A stretch of 64,000 bases of DNA from Pseudomonas nunensis. GTDB lineage: Bacteria > Pseudomonadota > Gammaproteobacteria > Pseudomonadales > Pseudomonadaceae. The stretch is taken from NCBI RefSeq assembly GCF_024296925.1, contig NZ_CP101125.1:4032501-4096500 (forward strand), read 5' to 3'. Shown here in pieces: positions 9,859-20,284 of this stretch; position 1 is the stretch's first letter, and each line of letters starts with the position of its first letter. A program made the position numbers and the translations under genes. The notes beneath the pieces are model-generated. The model had not been told where the DNA came from and made no database searches. It saw only the letters and a program-made list of their open reading frames with translations.

Positions 9859-12486
9859 TTAAGCTTTAGCGGCTGGACGCTTGTCTTCAACCGTCCACTT
9901 ACCGCCGTCGTAGTACGCCTTCCAGCCTGTCGGCTTACCATCGACTTCAGTCTGCACGTACTGCTCTTTGGTTTTGCGACTGTAGCGGATCACGGAAGGC
10001 AGGCCATCCGGATCCTTCTTCGGTGCTTCGCACAGGAAGTGGTACTTCGGATCGATCTCATCCTTGTGCGGCACGATCTCGATCACCAGCGGAGCACGGG
10101 TCTCGCGGTTTTTCGGGAACTGGCTCGCCGCCAGGAACAGGCCGGAAGCCCCGTCGCGCAGGATGTAGGTGTCGTTGACCTTTTCGCATTTCAGCTCAGG
10201 CATCTTCACCGGATCCATCTTCGGCGGCGCCGCGTCACCGCTTTTCAGTAGTTTGCGGGTGTTCTTGCAGGTTGCATTGGTGCAGCCGAAGAACTTGCCG
10301 AAACGGCCGGTCTTGAGCTGCATTTCACTGCCGCACTTGTCGCATTCCAGGCTCGGACCTTCATAGCCTTTGATGCGATAACTGCCTTCTTCGATTTCGT
10401 AGCCGTCGCAATCCGGGTTGTTACCGCAGATGTGCAGCTTGCGCTTCTCATCCAGCAGGTAAGCGTCCATCGCCGTGCTGCAGATCGGGCAGCGGTGCTT
10501 GCCGCGCAGCACCAGGGATTCCGATTCACCCTCGTCGTCCGCGGCGATTTCGTCGCCCGGCACCAGGTTGACAGTGGCCTTGCAGCGCTCTTTCGGCGGC
10601 AGGCTGTAGCCCGAGCAGCCGAGGAACACGCCCGTCGATGCGGTACGAATCTGCATCGGACGACCGCACACCACGCATGGAATGTCAGTCATCACTGGCT
10701 GGTTGGCACGCATGCCGCCTTCAGCGCTTTCGGCTACTTCGAGTTTCTTCTTGAAGTCGCCGTAGAACTCGTCGAGCACGTTTTTCCAGTCACGTTCGCC
10801 CTGAGCCACGTCATCGAGGTTCTCTTCCATGCCGGCGGTGAAGCCATAGTCCATGAGATTGGAGAAGCTCTCGGCCAGACGCTCAGTGACGATGTCACCC
10901 ATCTTTTCCGAATAGAAACGACGGTTGTGCAGCGCAACGTACCCACGGTCCTGGATGGTCGAAATGATCGCTGCGTAGGTCGAAGGACGACCGATGCCGC
11001 GTTTTTCCATTTCTTTTACCAGGCTCGCTTCCGAGTAACGGGCCGGCGGCTTGGTGAAGTGCTGGGTCGGATCAAGCTTGATCAGCTTCATCGCATCGCC
11101 CTGGGCCATGTCTGGCAGCACATCGTCATCGCCCGGCTTGGCGATTTGCGGCATGACGCGGGTATAACCGTCGAACTTCAGGATGCGGCCCTTGGCACGC
11201 AGCTCGAAATCACCGGCACCCACGGTTACCGTGGTCGACAGGTACTGCGCTGGCAGCATCTGGCAAGCGAGGAACTGGCGCCAGATCAGCTCGTAGAGCC
11301 GCTCGGCATCACGCTCCATGCCCGACAGCTTGCTTGGCTCGGTATTGGCGTCGGAGGGACGAATCGCTTCGTGAGCCTCTTGTGCGCCTTCCTTGCTGCT
11401 GTAGACGTTAGGGTTTTCCGGCAGGTACTTCTTGCCGAACTCGCCTTCAATATAAGTACGCGCCATCGTCACCGCATCAACCGAGAGGTTGGTGGAGTCG
11501 GTACGCATATACGTGATGTAGCCCGCTTCGTACAAACGCTGGGCCATCATCATGGTTTTCTTCACCCCGAAGCCCAGGCGGTTACTCGCGGCCTGCTGCA
11601 GGGTGGAGGTGATGAACGGTGCCGACGGCTTGCTGCTGGTCGGTTTGTCTTCGCGCTTGGCGATGCTGTAGCTGGAAGCCTTGAGCTTCTCCAGCGCGGC
11701 CATGGCCTGGGCTTCGTTGAGCGGCTTGAAGGCTTCGCCTTTCTCGCGGGCCACGTCGAAGCGCACGGTAGCGCCCTTGGCGGTGCCGAGATCAGCGTGG
11801 ACTTCCCAGTACTCTTCCGGGTTGAACGCGCGGATTTCACGCTCACGCTCAACAACCAGTTTGACCGCAACCGACTGCACGCGACCGGCGGACAGGCCGC
11901 GAGCGACCTTGGCCCACAGCAGCGGCGAAACCATGTAACCCACCACGCGGTCGAGGAAACGACGCGCCTGCTGGGCGTTTACACGGTCGATGTCCAGCTC
12001 GCCCGGCTTGGAGAAGGCTTCCTGAATCGCCTTCTTGGTGATTTCGTTGAACACCACGCGCTTGTAGCGGCTGTCATCACCACCGATGGCTTCGCGCAGG
12101 TGCCAGGCAATGGCTTCCCCCTCGCGATCCAAGTCGGTTGCGAGATAGATGGTGTCAGCATCTTTGGCGAGCCGGCGCAGCTCTTCGATGACCTTTTCCT
12201 TGCCCGGGAGGATCTCGTACTTGGCTTTCCAGCCATGATCGGGATCGACACCCATACGCGAGACAAGCTGCTTGCGCGCTTTCTCTTTCGGCGTGAGCAC
12301 CGGACCTTCACCCGCGGCGGCCTTGCCGCGCTTGGCGGCTGGCTCTTTGCTGGCGCTAGCCGAACCGCTGGTGGGCAGGTCTCGGATATGGCCGATACTC
12401 GACTTCACCACGTATTGGTTACCCAGATACTTGTTGATGGTCTTGGCCTTAGCCGGGGATTCCACAATGACCAGCGATTTGCCCAT
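9859..12486 (-). CDS. topA: DNA topoisomerase I
   Basis: This 875-residue type IA topoisomerase relaxes negative supercoils. The N-terminal Toprim domain has ESPAKAKTI (residues 9-17) and the acidic TDLDREGEA triad (118-126). The catalytic tyrosine is Tyr326 in [11 protein letters not shown]. Three C-terminal zinc ribbons follow from about residue 600, with Cys pairs in [15 protein letters not shown] and CDKCGSEM. Unlike E. coli TopA, an Ala/Lys-rich insert ([20 protein letters not shown], 41-60) interrupts the Toprim domain, which I believe is usual in pseudomonads. A good sigma-70 promoter lies at 12547-12575. Confidence 0.98.
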   Translation of the reverse strand: MGKSLVIVESPAKAKTINKYLGNQYVVKSSIGHIRDLPTSGSASASKEPAAKRGKAAAGEGPVLTPKEKARKQLVSRMGVDPDHGWKAKYEILPGKEKVIEELRRLAKDADTIYLATDLDREGEAIAWHLREAIGGDDSRYKRVVFNEITKKAIQEAFSKPGELDIDRVNAQQARRFLDRVVGYMVSPLLWAKVARGLSAGRVQSVAVKLVVEREREIRAFNPEEYWEVHADLGTAKGATVRFDVAREKGEAFKPLNEAQAMAALEKLKASSYSIAKREDKPTSSKPSAPFITSTLQQAASNRLGFGVKKTMMMAQRLYEAGYITYMRTDSTNLSVDAVTMARTYIEGEFGKKYLPENPNVYSSKEGAQEAHEAIRPSDANTEPSKLSGMERDAERLYELIWRQFLACQMLPAQYLSTTVTVGAGDFELRAKGRILKFDGYTRVMPQIAKPGDDDVLPDMAQGDAMKLIKLDPTQHFTKPPARYSEASLVKEMEKRGIGRPSTYAAIISTIQDRGYVALHNRRFYSEKMGDIVTERLAESFSNLMDYGFTAGMEENLDDVAQGERDWKNVLDEFYGDFKKKLEVAESAEGGMRANQPVMTDIPCVVCGRPMQIRTASTGVFLGCSGYSLPPKERCKATVNLVPGDEIAADDEGESESLVLRGKHRCPICSTAMDAYLLDEKRKLHICGNNPDCDGYEIEEGSYRIKGYEGPSLECDKCGSEMQLKTGRFGKFFGCTNATCKNTRKLLKSGDAAPPKMDPVKMPELKCEKVNDTYILRDGASGLFLAASQFPKNRETRAPLVIEIVPHKDEIDPKYHFLCEAPKKDPDGLPSVIRYSRKTKEQYVQTEVDGKPTGWKAYYDGGKWTVEDKRPAAKA

Positions 12487-12546
12487 GGATCAGAAAATTC
12501 CTGAATTCTAGAAGTGAAAGGCGGTTGGCGCCTGACGCGGCACCGC

Positions 12547-12575
12547 TATATATAGTGGCTACAAGGTGAGGTCAA
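12547..12575 (-). promoter_or_regulatory. topA sigma-70 promoter
   Basis: On the minus strand TTGACC (12575-12570) and TATATA (12552-12547) are spaced by 17 bases, about 60 bases before the topA ATG. The -10 is part of a CTATATATAG palindrome. Confidence 0.75.
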
Positions 12576-12600
12576 GCGCAGGGTCTTGCGCGAACTCAGC

Positions 12601-12837
12601 TTATGGCTTCGAAAAAAGGCTCGGTTCGGCTTGCACCAAAGCAAAGCGTGGGACCTGTTCGCCGTCAACCTCGACCGACTCCAGGAACATGCTCAAGGGA
12701 CGTACCCAAAAGCCGTAATCGCCATACAGGGCTTGGTAGAAGACCACTTCTTCTTCGGTCTCGGAATGCCGCGCAATACTGAATACGCGGTACTGCGGAC
12801 CTTTGTAATGTTGGTAGAGCCCAGGTTGTATCGGCAT
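12601..12837 (-). CDS. DUF1653 family protein
   Basis: This is a 78-residue protein with the DUF1653 pattern: GLYQHYKGPQYRVFSIARHS, then a conserved ETEEEVVFYQALYG, WVRPLSMFLESV and PRFALV. The fold is a small SH3-like barrel; the function is unknown. The ATG at 12837 is preceded by GAGGG. The upstream TTG (12855) lies over the ribosome binding site. It is separated from fadA by a strong terminator and precedes topA, which has its own promoter. Confidence 0.85.
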   Translation of the reverse strand: MPIQPGLYQHYKGPQYRVFSIARHSETEEEVVFYQALYGDYGFWVRPLSMFLESVEVDGEQVPRFALVQAEPSLFSKP

Positions 12838-12889
12838 GGTTTGGCCCTCACTCAAATCTTTTCAAAATAAAAACAAAAATAAATTCAGA

Positions 12890-12921
12890 AAAACAAAAAC
12901 CGGGGCACTTGGCCCCGGCTT
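12890..12921 (-). terminator. fadA terminator
   Basis: On the minus strand GCCGGGGCC and GGCCCCGG arms around AAGTG are followed by a T-rich tail. It lies just downstream of the fadA stop. Confidence 0.85.
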
Positions 12922-12936
12922 CCATCAACGAGACGC

Positions 12937-14118
<1,182 letters not shown>

Positions 14119-14144
14119 TCACTCTCGCTCAAGTGTTGGGACGC

Positions 14145-16292
14145 TTAACCGAAGAACCGTTGGCCAGTCTTGGCCATTTCACGCAGCTTCGCGGTCGGGT
14201 GGTACAGCGCGCCCAAATCAGCGTACTGGTCAGCCAGGGCAACGAACTCGGCAACACCGATCGAATCGATGTAGCGCAGCGCACCGCCACGGAATGGAGG
14301 GAAACCAATACCGTAGACCAGACCCATGTCGGCTTCGGCGGCGGTTTCGACAATGCCGTCTTCCAGGCAACGCACGGTTTCCAGGCACAGCGGGATCATC
14401 ATCCAGTTGATGATGTCTTCGTCAGTGACTTCGCGCTGCTCGTAAACGATCGGCTTGAGCACTTCCAGCACCGACGGGTCGGCGACTTTCTTCTGCTTGC
14501 CCTTCTTGTCGGTCTCGTAAGCGTAGAACCCCTTGCCGTTCTTCTGGCCCAGGCGCTTGGCTTCGTAGAGCACGTCGATAGCCGAACGGCGATCGTCTTT
14601 CATGCGGTCCGGGAAGCCTTCAGCCATCACGTCACGACCGTGGTGACCGGTGTCGATGCCGACCACGTCCATCAGGTATGCCGGGCCCATTGGCCAGCCG
14701 AATTTTTCCATGATCTTGTCGATACGGACGAAGTCCACACCGGCGCTGACCAGCTTGGCGAAACCGCCGAAGTACGGGAACAGCACGCGGTTGACCAGGA
14801 AGCCCGGGCAGTCGTTGACGACGATCGGGTTCTTGCCCATTTTCTTGGCGTAGGCAACGGTGGTGGCAACCGCCAGTTCGCTGGACTTCTCGCCACGGAT
14901 CACTTCAACCAGCGGCATCATGTGCACCGGGTTGAAGAAGTGCATGCCGACGAAGTTTTCCGGACGCTTGAGGGCTTTGGCCAGCAAGGTGATGGAAATG
15001 GTCGAAGTGTTGGACGCGAGGATGGTGTCCTCTTTGACGTGACCTTCGACTTCGGCCAGTACGGCTTGCTTGACCTTAGGGTTCTCGACGACCGCTTCGA
15101 CCACCAGATCCACGTGACCGAAGTCACCGTAGGACAGGGTTGGACGAATGCCGTTGAGCACTTCAGCCATTTTCGCCGGGGTCATGCGACCTTTATCAAC
15201 GCGACCGACCAGCAGCTTGGCGGCTTCAGCCAGGCCTTGCTCGATGCCGTGCTCGTTGATGTCCTTCATCAGGATCGGCGTACCTTTGGAAGCCGACTGA
15301 TAAGCGATACCGCCACCCATGATACCGGCGCCCAATACGGCAGCCTGCTTCACGTCGCGAGCGATTTCGTCGTAGGCCTTGGCCTTTTTCTTCAGTTCCT
15401 GATCGTTCAGGAACAGACCGATCAAGCTCTGCGCGGCAGAGGTCTTGGCCAGTTTGACGAAACCGGCGGCTTCGACTTCCAGTGCCTTGTCACGACCGAA
15501 GTTCGCGGCTTTCTGGATGGTCTTGATCGCTTCAACCGGCGCCGGGTAGTTCGGGCCAGCCTGACCGGCCACGAAACCTTTGGCGGTTTCGAAAGCCATC
15601 ATTTGTTCGATGGCGTTCAGTTTCAGCTTTTCCAGCTTCGGCTGACGCTTGGCCTTGTAGTCAAACTCACCGGAGATGGCGCGCTTGATCAGTTCCAGGG
15701 CGGCTTCCTGCAGTTTCTCAGGTGCAACCACTGCGTCCACTGCGCCGACTTTCAGCGCGTCTTCAGGACGGTTTTCCTTGCCGGCGGCAATCCACTCGAT
15801 GGCGTTGTCGGCACCGATGATGCGCGGCAGGCGCACGGTGCCGCCGAAGCCCGGGTAGATGCCCAGTTTGACTTCCGGCAGACCGATCTTGGCCTTGGTG
15901 GACATGACGCGGTAGTCCGCCGCCAGGCACATTTCCAGACCGCCGCCCAGGGCGATACCGTTGATCGCGGCGACCGTCGGGACATTGAGGTCTTCGAAAT
16001 CGCTGAAAATCTTGTTGGCTTCGAGGTTGCCAGCGACAAGCTCTGCATCAGGCAGCTTGAAGTTCTCGACAAATTCGGTGATGTCGGCGCCGACGATGAA
16101 CACGTCCTTGCCACTGCTGACGATCACACCCTTGATCGAAGCATCTGCCTTGATGGTGTCTACGGCCTGACGCAGTTCGTTCAGGGTTAGACGGTTGAAC
16201 TTGTTGACGGACTCACCCTTGAGATCGAACTTCAGTTCGACGATGCCACTTTCAAGAGCCTTAACCGTGATGGCTTTACCTTCGTAAATCAT
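14145..16292 (-). CDS. fadB: Multifunctional fatty acid oxidation complex alpha subunit
   Basis: This 715-residue fusion has an N-terminal enoyl-CoA hydratase/isomerase domain (about 1-190, with [19 protein letters not shown] and [11 protein letters not shown]) and a C-terminal L-3-hydroxyacyl-CoA dehydrogenase. The dehydrogenase NAD site is [14 protein letters not shown] (about 315-330), and its substrate region includes SNTSTISI and [15 protein letters not shown]. It carries out hydration, dehydrogenation and isomerisation steps of fatty acid degradation. The ATG at 16292 with GGAG eight bases upstream is the start. Regulation by PsrA is known for the P. aeruginosa operon; a near-match site lies at 16529-16542. 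Confidence 0.97.
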   Translation of the reverse strand: MIYEGKAITVKALESGIVELKFDLKGESVNKFNRLTLNELRQAVDTIKADASIKGVIVSSGKDVFIVGADITEFVENFKLPDAELVAGNLEANKIFSDFEDLNVPTVAAINGIALGGGLEMCLAADYRVMSTKAKIGLPEVKLGIYPGFGGTVRLPRIIGADNAIEWIAAGKENRPEDALKVGAVDAVVAPEKLQEAALELIKRAISGEFDYKAKRQPKLEKLKLNAIEQMMAFETAKGFVAGQAGPNYPAPVEAIKTIQKAANFGRDKALEVEAAGFVKLAKTSAAQSLIGLFLNDQELKKKAKAYDEIARDVKQAAVLGAGIMGGGIAYQSASKGTPILMKDINEHGIEQGLAEAAKLLVGRVDKGRMTPAKMAEVLNGIRPTLSYGDFGHVDLVVEAVVENPKVKQAVLAEVEGHVKEDTILASNTSTISITLLAKALKRPENFVGMHFFNPVHMMPLVEVIRGEKSSELAVATTVAYAKKMGKNPIVVNDCPGFLVNRVLFPYFGGFAKLVSAGVDFVRIDKIMEKFGWPMGPAYLMDVVGIDTGHHGRDVMAEGFPDRMKDDRRSAIDVLYEAKRLGQKNGKGFYAYETDKKGKQKKVADPSVLEVLKPIVYEQREVTDEDIINWMMIPLCLETVRCLEDGIVETAAEADMGLVYGIGFPPFRGGALRYIDSIGVAEFVALADQYADLGALYHPTAKLREMAKTGQRFFG

Positions 16293-16528
16293 CAACTGAT
16301 CTCCACGATATGGAAGCTGAACAGTACACGTCGGACGCAGGCGAATGGCTCGGCAGGACGCTTTTCGTCGATGCTAACGCCAATCCACCCGGCACACCCG
16401 CCAACGCGATAGTCGGGATTCTGTAGGAGCGTTCTGGAATACAAACGCTCAATTCATACGCCCGTTTGATTTGGGTACGCCACCTTCACGGAATTTCCGG
16501 CAATTGTCAATCGCCCAAAATGCTGGTT

Positions 16529-16542
16529 GAAACGCGACTTTG
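16529..16542. promoter_or_regulatory. Candidate degenerate PsrA site upstream of fadB
   Basis: GAAAC-GCGA-CTTTG matches the PsrA box at nine of ten defined positions. It lies about 237 bases upstream of the fadB ATG, which is far for a repressor site unless the leader is long. Confidence 0.4.
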
Positions 16543-16751
16543 CAGTCATTTCCGTAAGACGAAGGCTCACAACACGCGGATGCATGTGAGGCCATTCATA
16601 GAATCAATAGTTAGAAAAGTCGCCCTAATTCACGGCAACCTGCGTTTAAGCAGCTACGCTGGCGGGACATTGAGGAAAAAATTTGAACACTTTTGGCGAA
16701 TACCCGGCGTAAGATCAGCGCCACAAAGATTTCCGGCCTGCCTGGCCAACC

Positions 16752-16781
16752 CCAGCCCGATGATGATGTCGGGCTTTTTAT
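16752..16781 (+). terminator. Orphan intrinsic terminator
   Basis: AGCCCGA and TCGGGCT arms around TGATGATG are followed by TTTTTA. No protein gene precedes it on this strand, so a small RNA may end here. Confidence 0.65.
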
Positions 16782-16804
16782 TGCTTACACAAACGCACAA
16801 ATCC

Positions 16805-16958
16805 ATGTAGCAGCTGCCGAGCCTGCGAGGCTGCGTTCGACTGCGTAGCAGTCGCCATTGTGATCGCCAAGTACTTCAGGGTTATCGTGCTGGCCGGGAT
16901 TACGACGACTTCGTCGCCGAACGCAGCCTCGCAGGCTCGACAGCTGCTACGGGTTGCG
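16805..16958. repeat. REP-like inverted pair, GCAGCCTCG family
   Basis: Two inverted copies of GTAGCAGCTG..GAG..CTGCGAGGCTGCGTTCG (about 16805-16841 and 16917-16958) flank a spacer. The same family occurs at 51509-51660. Confidence 0.75.
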
Positions 16959-16979
16959 CTCATATCTGACATTACGGGT

Positions 16980-17417
16980 TTAGGCGAGAGCTTTCAGTGT
17001 GGCGTCGATCTGTTGCAAAACTTCGGACTCACCCTTCTCGCCCCAATACAAAAAGATCATCTGCTTGTCCGCTTCGATCTTGTAGACGTTGGCCGGCAAT
17101 TTTTCGAAATGATTGAGCAGCGTCCGATCCTCACAGACCTCCTGCCACTGATTGACCCACACGCCCGGCGCTTTTTGCCAATAACTCCAGCACTTCGGCT
17201 GATTGCCACGACGCGGTCGATGGTACTGCGCACACGGACTCGGCGGCTCCTGGCTCAGCCAGTGCGGCCACTCCTGCGGCGCCAGTTGCATGGCCAGACC
17301 GATGCGTCGCGCTTCCATTCGCAGAGCCATGCGGCCGCTCTGGTGGCGCGACGGCCGCAACCATGCCAATGGACTCAGTACCACCAGCAGGATTGACACC
17401 ACTATCCAGACCGTCAT
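16980..17417 (-). CDS. Membrane-anchored hypothetical protein (PA3016-like)
   Basis: This 145-residue protein has a single N-terminal membrane segment (VWIVVSILLVVLSPLAWL, residues 3-20) followed by a basic stretch and a soluble domain, likely cytoplasmic by the positive-inside rule. The domain contains the Trp/Cys-rich segments QPKCWSYWQKAPGVWVNQW and EVCEDRTLL. I recognise no family with a known role. Position between fadB and the universal stress gene matches PA3016 of P. aeruginosa. It is divergent from uspA, with the two starts 104 bases apart. Confidence 0.75.
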   Translation of the reverse strand: MTVWIVVSILLVVLSPLAWLRPSRHQSGRMALRMEARRIGLAMQLAPQEWPHWLSQEPPSPCAQYHRPRRGNQPKCWSYWQKAPGVWVNQWQEVCEDRTLLNHFEKLPANVYKIEADKQMIFLYWGEKGESEVLQQIDATLKALA

Positions 17418-17521
17418 ATCTGTACTCCCGATTCTTGATGAGCGCTTTGAGTCACTTTGGAACCATCGCGCTTGAAACCAGCCATACTTACCAATATCGC
17501 AATCCTCAGGAGGAGCACCTC

Positions 17522-17959
17522 ATGCCCTACCACCATATTCTGGTCGCTGTAGATCTAACCGAAGAGTGCGATCCTGTTATCCACCGCGCTCGCGAGCTGT
17601 CGGTGAGCAACGGCGCGAAGCTGTCCCTGGTGCACATTGTCGAGCCGATGGCCATGGCCTTTGGCGGCGACGTGCCGATGGACCTGTCCCAGTTGCAGCA
17701 GCAACAGTTCGATCAAGCCAAGGAGCGCCTGGACCGACTGATCCTGAAGTACCCGGAGCTCACCAAGGAATACAGCCACCTGACTTACGGCCAGCCGCGT
17801 CAGGAGATTCACCATCTAGCCAAGGAACAGACCTGCGACCTGATCGTGGTAGGCAGTCATGGCCGGCACGGTCTGGCGCTGTTGCTCGGTTCGACCGCCA
17901 ACGATGTGTTGCACGGTGCGCCTTGCGATGTGCTTGCGGTGCGCCTGGTCAAAAGCTGA
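17522..17959 (+). CDS. uspA: Universal stress protein UspA family
   Basis: This 145-residue single-domain Usp starts MPYHHILVAVDLTEECDPV and ends with the ATP-binding motif GSHGRHGLALLLGSTA (G-2x-G-9x-G-S/T, about residues 113-128). Such proteins are cytosolic dimers that bind nucleotides and are induced by growth arrest. The ATG at 17522 has AGGAGG upstream (the classic Shine-Dalgarno); longer in-frame starts are ignored. It corresponds to PA3017 by position. Confidence 0.93.
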   Translation: MPYHHILVAVDLTEECDPVIHRARELSVSNGAKLSLVHIVEPMAMAFGGDVPMDLSQLQQQQFDQAKERLDRLILKYPELTKEYSHLTYGQPRQEIHHLAKEQTCDLIVVGSHGRHGLALLLGSTANDVLHGAPCDVLAVRLVKS

Positions 17960-17970
17960 CAACCCGGAAC

Positions 17971-18065
17971 AATGTGGGAGCGGGCTTGCTCGCGAAGGCG
18001 GCTTAACATTCAACAAATGTGCTGACTGATACAGCGCTTTCGCGAGCAAGCCCGCTCCCACATTG
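17971..18065. repeat. REP pair, TGTGGGAGCGGGCTTGCTCG family
   Basis: Inverted copies at 17973-17997 and 18039-18065 follow uspA. This is the most frequent palindrome family in the window. Confidence 0.85.
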
Positions 18066-18100
18066 GATCTATGGCAGCCCAGTAGATCGCATTCCATACG

Positions 18101-18141
18101 AAAAGCCCGGCGTTCATCTCTGAACGCCGGGCTTTTTTATT
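18101..18141. terminator. Bidirectional terminator between uspA and uup
   Basis: AAAAGCCCGGCGTTCA and TGAACGCCGGGCTTTT form a 16-bp stem with a TCTC loop. It is placed to end both convergent genes. Confidence 0.9.
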
Positions 18142-18151
18142 GCAGGATCAT

Positions 18152-20071
18152 TCAGGCATCCAGCTCGGCCCAACGCTCGACCATCACGTCGAGTTCAGCC
18201 TGCAATTGCTCAAGCTGAGCAATCACCGCAGCCGTCTCGGCAGCCGGACGCTGATAGAACGCCGGATCCGCCATTTGCGCTTCAACTGCCGCAATCTGCG
18301 TTTCCATGGCTTCGATCTGGCCCGGCAGCATTTCCAGCTCGCGCTGATGCTTGTAGCTGAGCTTTTTCTTCGCCACTGGTGCTTCGACTACAGCAGCGAC
18401 TGGCGCCGCTTCGGCCGTCACTACAGCGGAGGTCAGGTCGGCTTTGCCGGACTTGCTCTCGGTCACGCCCAACAGGCGCGGCGAACCGCCCTGACGCAGC
18501 CAGTCCTGATAACCACCGACGTACTCGCGAACCTTGCCTTCACCTTCGAAGACCAGGGTGCTGGTGACCACGTTGTCGAGGAATGCCCGGTCGTGACTGA
18601 CCATCAGCACGGTGCCGTTGAAGGTCAGCAAGACCTCTTCCAGCAACTCGAGGGTTTCGACGTCGAGGTCGTTGGTTGGCTCATCGAGCACCAGCAGGTT
18701 CGCCGGTTTGCTGAACAGCTTGGCCAGCAACAGACGGGCACGCTCACCACCGGACAGCGCCTTCACCGGCGTGCGAGCACGCTGCGGGCTGAACAGGAAG
18801 TCGCCGAGGTAGCTCAGCACGTGACGGCTCTGACCATCGATGTCGATGAAGTCGCGACCTTCGGCCACGTTGTCGATCACGGTTTTTTCCAGGTCCAGCT
18901 GATGGCGCAATTGGTCGAAGTACGCCACGTCGATGCGCGTCCCCTCTTCCACGGTGCCACTGGTTGGCTGCAAGCCGTTGAGCATCAGTTTCAGCAAGGT
19001 AGTCTTGCCGGTACCGTTGGCGCCGAGCAGGCCGATACGGTCGCCGCGCTGCAGGACCATCGAGAAGTCCTTGATCAGGAACGGGCCGCCCGGGTGAGCG
19101 AAACTCACGTTCTCGAGGACCATCACCTGCTTGCCGGACTTGTCAGCGGTGTCCAGCTGAATGTTGGCCTTGCCGGTGCGCTCACGACGCTCGCTGCGCT
19201 CGTTGCGCAAAGCTTTGAGGGCACGCACGCGGCCTTCGTTACGGGTGCGGCGCGCCTTGATGCCCTGGCGGATCCAGACTTCTTCCTGGGCCAGTTTTTT
19301 GTCGAACAGCGCGTTAGCCGTGTCTTCAGCCGCCAGCGAGGCTTCTTTGTGCACGAGGAAACTGGCGTAGTCGCCGTTCCAGTCGATCAGGCCGCCGCGA
19401 TCCAGTTCGAGGATGCGGGTTGCAAGGTTCTGCAGGAAGGAACGGTCGTGCGTGATAAACAGCACGGCGCCCTGGAAATCCTTCAGCGCTTCTTCGAGCC
19501 AGGCAATCGCACCGATGTCCAGGTGGTTGGTCGGTTCGTCGAGCAGCAGCAGGTCCGGTTCGGAAACCAGGGCCTGAGCCAACAGGACGCGGCGACGCCA
19601 GCCGCCGGACAATTCGGCAAGGGTCTTGTCGGCGGGCAACTGCAGACGGCTCAACGTGCTGTCTACCAATTGCTGCAAACGCCAGCCGTCGCGGGCTTCG
19701 AGGTCGTGCTGGACGTGCATCAGCTTGTCCAGGTCGGCGTCGGTGACGATGTTCTGGCTCAGGTGGTGATACTGCGCAAGCAGCTCGCCCACACCGTCCA
19801 GACCCTCAGCCACAACGTCGAACACGGTCCGCTCGTCGGCTACCGGCAATTCTTGCGGCAATTCGCCAATCTTGAGCCCGGGTGCGCGCCAAACGGAGCC
19901 GTCATCGGGCTTCTGGTCGCCCTTGACGAGCTTCATCATGCTGGACTTGCCAGTGCCATTGCGGCCGATGATGCACACCCGCTCACCACGGGCGATCTGC
20001 CAGGACACCTTGTCCAACAACGGCGTAGAGCCGAAAGCAAGGGACACATCGCTGAATTTGAGCAGGGTCAT
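18152..20071 (-). CDS. uup: ABC-F ATPase, Uup type
   Basis: This 639-residue protein has two ABC ATPase domains and no membrane segment. Walker A motifs are GRNGTGKSS (residues 36-44) and GANGTGKTT; signatures are LSGGWRRR and LSGGERAR; Walker B motifs are LLLLDEPTNHLD and LLVLDEPTNDLD. A charged coiled-coil tail (KHQRELEMLPGQIEAMETQI onward) is typical of Uup. ABC-F proteins act on ribosomes; Uup also affects transposon excision and Holliday-junction processing. The ATG at 20071 follows GGAG by six bases. It corresponds to PA3019. Confidence 0.92.
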   Translation of the reverse strand: MTLLKFSDVSLAFGSTPLLDKVSWQIARGERVCIIGRNGTGKSSMMKLVKGDQKPDDGSVWRAPGLKIGELPQELPVADERTVFDVVAEGLDGVGELLAQYHHLSQNIVTDADLDKLMHVQHDLEARDGWRLQQLVDSTLSRLQLPADKTLAELSGGWRRRVLLAQALVSEPDLLLLDEPTNHLDIGAIAWLEEALKDFQGAVLFITHDRSFLQNLATRILELDRGGLIDWNGDYASFLVHKEASLAAEDTANALFDKKLAQEEVWIRQGIKARRTRNEGRVRALKALRNERSERRERTGKANIQLDTADKSGKQVMVLENVSFAHPGGPFLIKDFSMVLQRGDRIGLLGANGTGKTTLLKLMLNGLQPTSGTVEEGTRIDVAYFDQLRHQLDLEKTVIDNVAEGRDFIDIDGQSRHVLSYLGDFLFSPQRARTPVKALSGGERARLLLAKLFSKPANLLVLDEPTNDLDVETLELLEEVLLTFNGTVLMVSHDRAFLDNVVTSTLVFEGEGKVREYVGGYQDWLRQGGSPRLLGVTESKSGKADLTSAVVTAEAAPVAAVVEAPVAKKKLSYKHQRELEMLPGQIEAMETQIAAVEAQMADPAFYQRPAAETAAVIAQLEQLQAELDVMVERWAELDA

Positions 20072-20284
20072 GAGCTTCTCCAAAAACCGGGCGCGCATTC
20101 TACCTGACTTGAGGCTTCAGAAGGCCGGCAATTTCACCTCTGTAGCACTCTGCATGACAATTGTTGCGATCTTGCACCGGCAGGCCGGCAAAGCTTTCGC
20201 CCGTTGCTGGCAAAAGGCTAAGCTACAGATTATTCAGTGCTGATCCTGTCAGCGCTTGTCATGATTTTTCTGCCCGGATGTCTC

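Larger units (their letters stand above)
16293..16979. other. Gene-poor interval upstream of fadB
   Basis: This 687-base gap holds the fadB promoter region, a near-match PsrA site (16529-16542), a plus-strand intrinsic terminator (16752-16781) with no gene before it, and a REP-like pair (16805-16958). A 114-codon plus-strand frame at 16466-16810 has no recognisable features and runs through the terminator and into the repeat, so it was not called. Confidence 0.6.

Noticed and set aside
10432..12504. 690-codon open frame antisense to topA
   Set aside because: It is the complementary frame of a high-GC gene; the translation has His/Arg-rich, low-complexity content with no domain.
14133..16190. 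685-codon open frame antisense to fadB
   Set aside because: Shadow of fadB; no domains or plausible start.
16466..16810. 114-codon plus-strand frame upstream of fadB
   Set aside because: No family, no ribosome binding site, and it runs through an intrinsic terminator into a REP element.
18140..20107. 655-codon open frame antisense to uup
   Set aside because: Shadow of a clearly conserved ABC-F gene.
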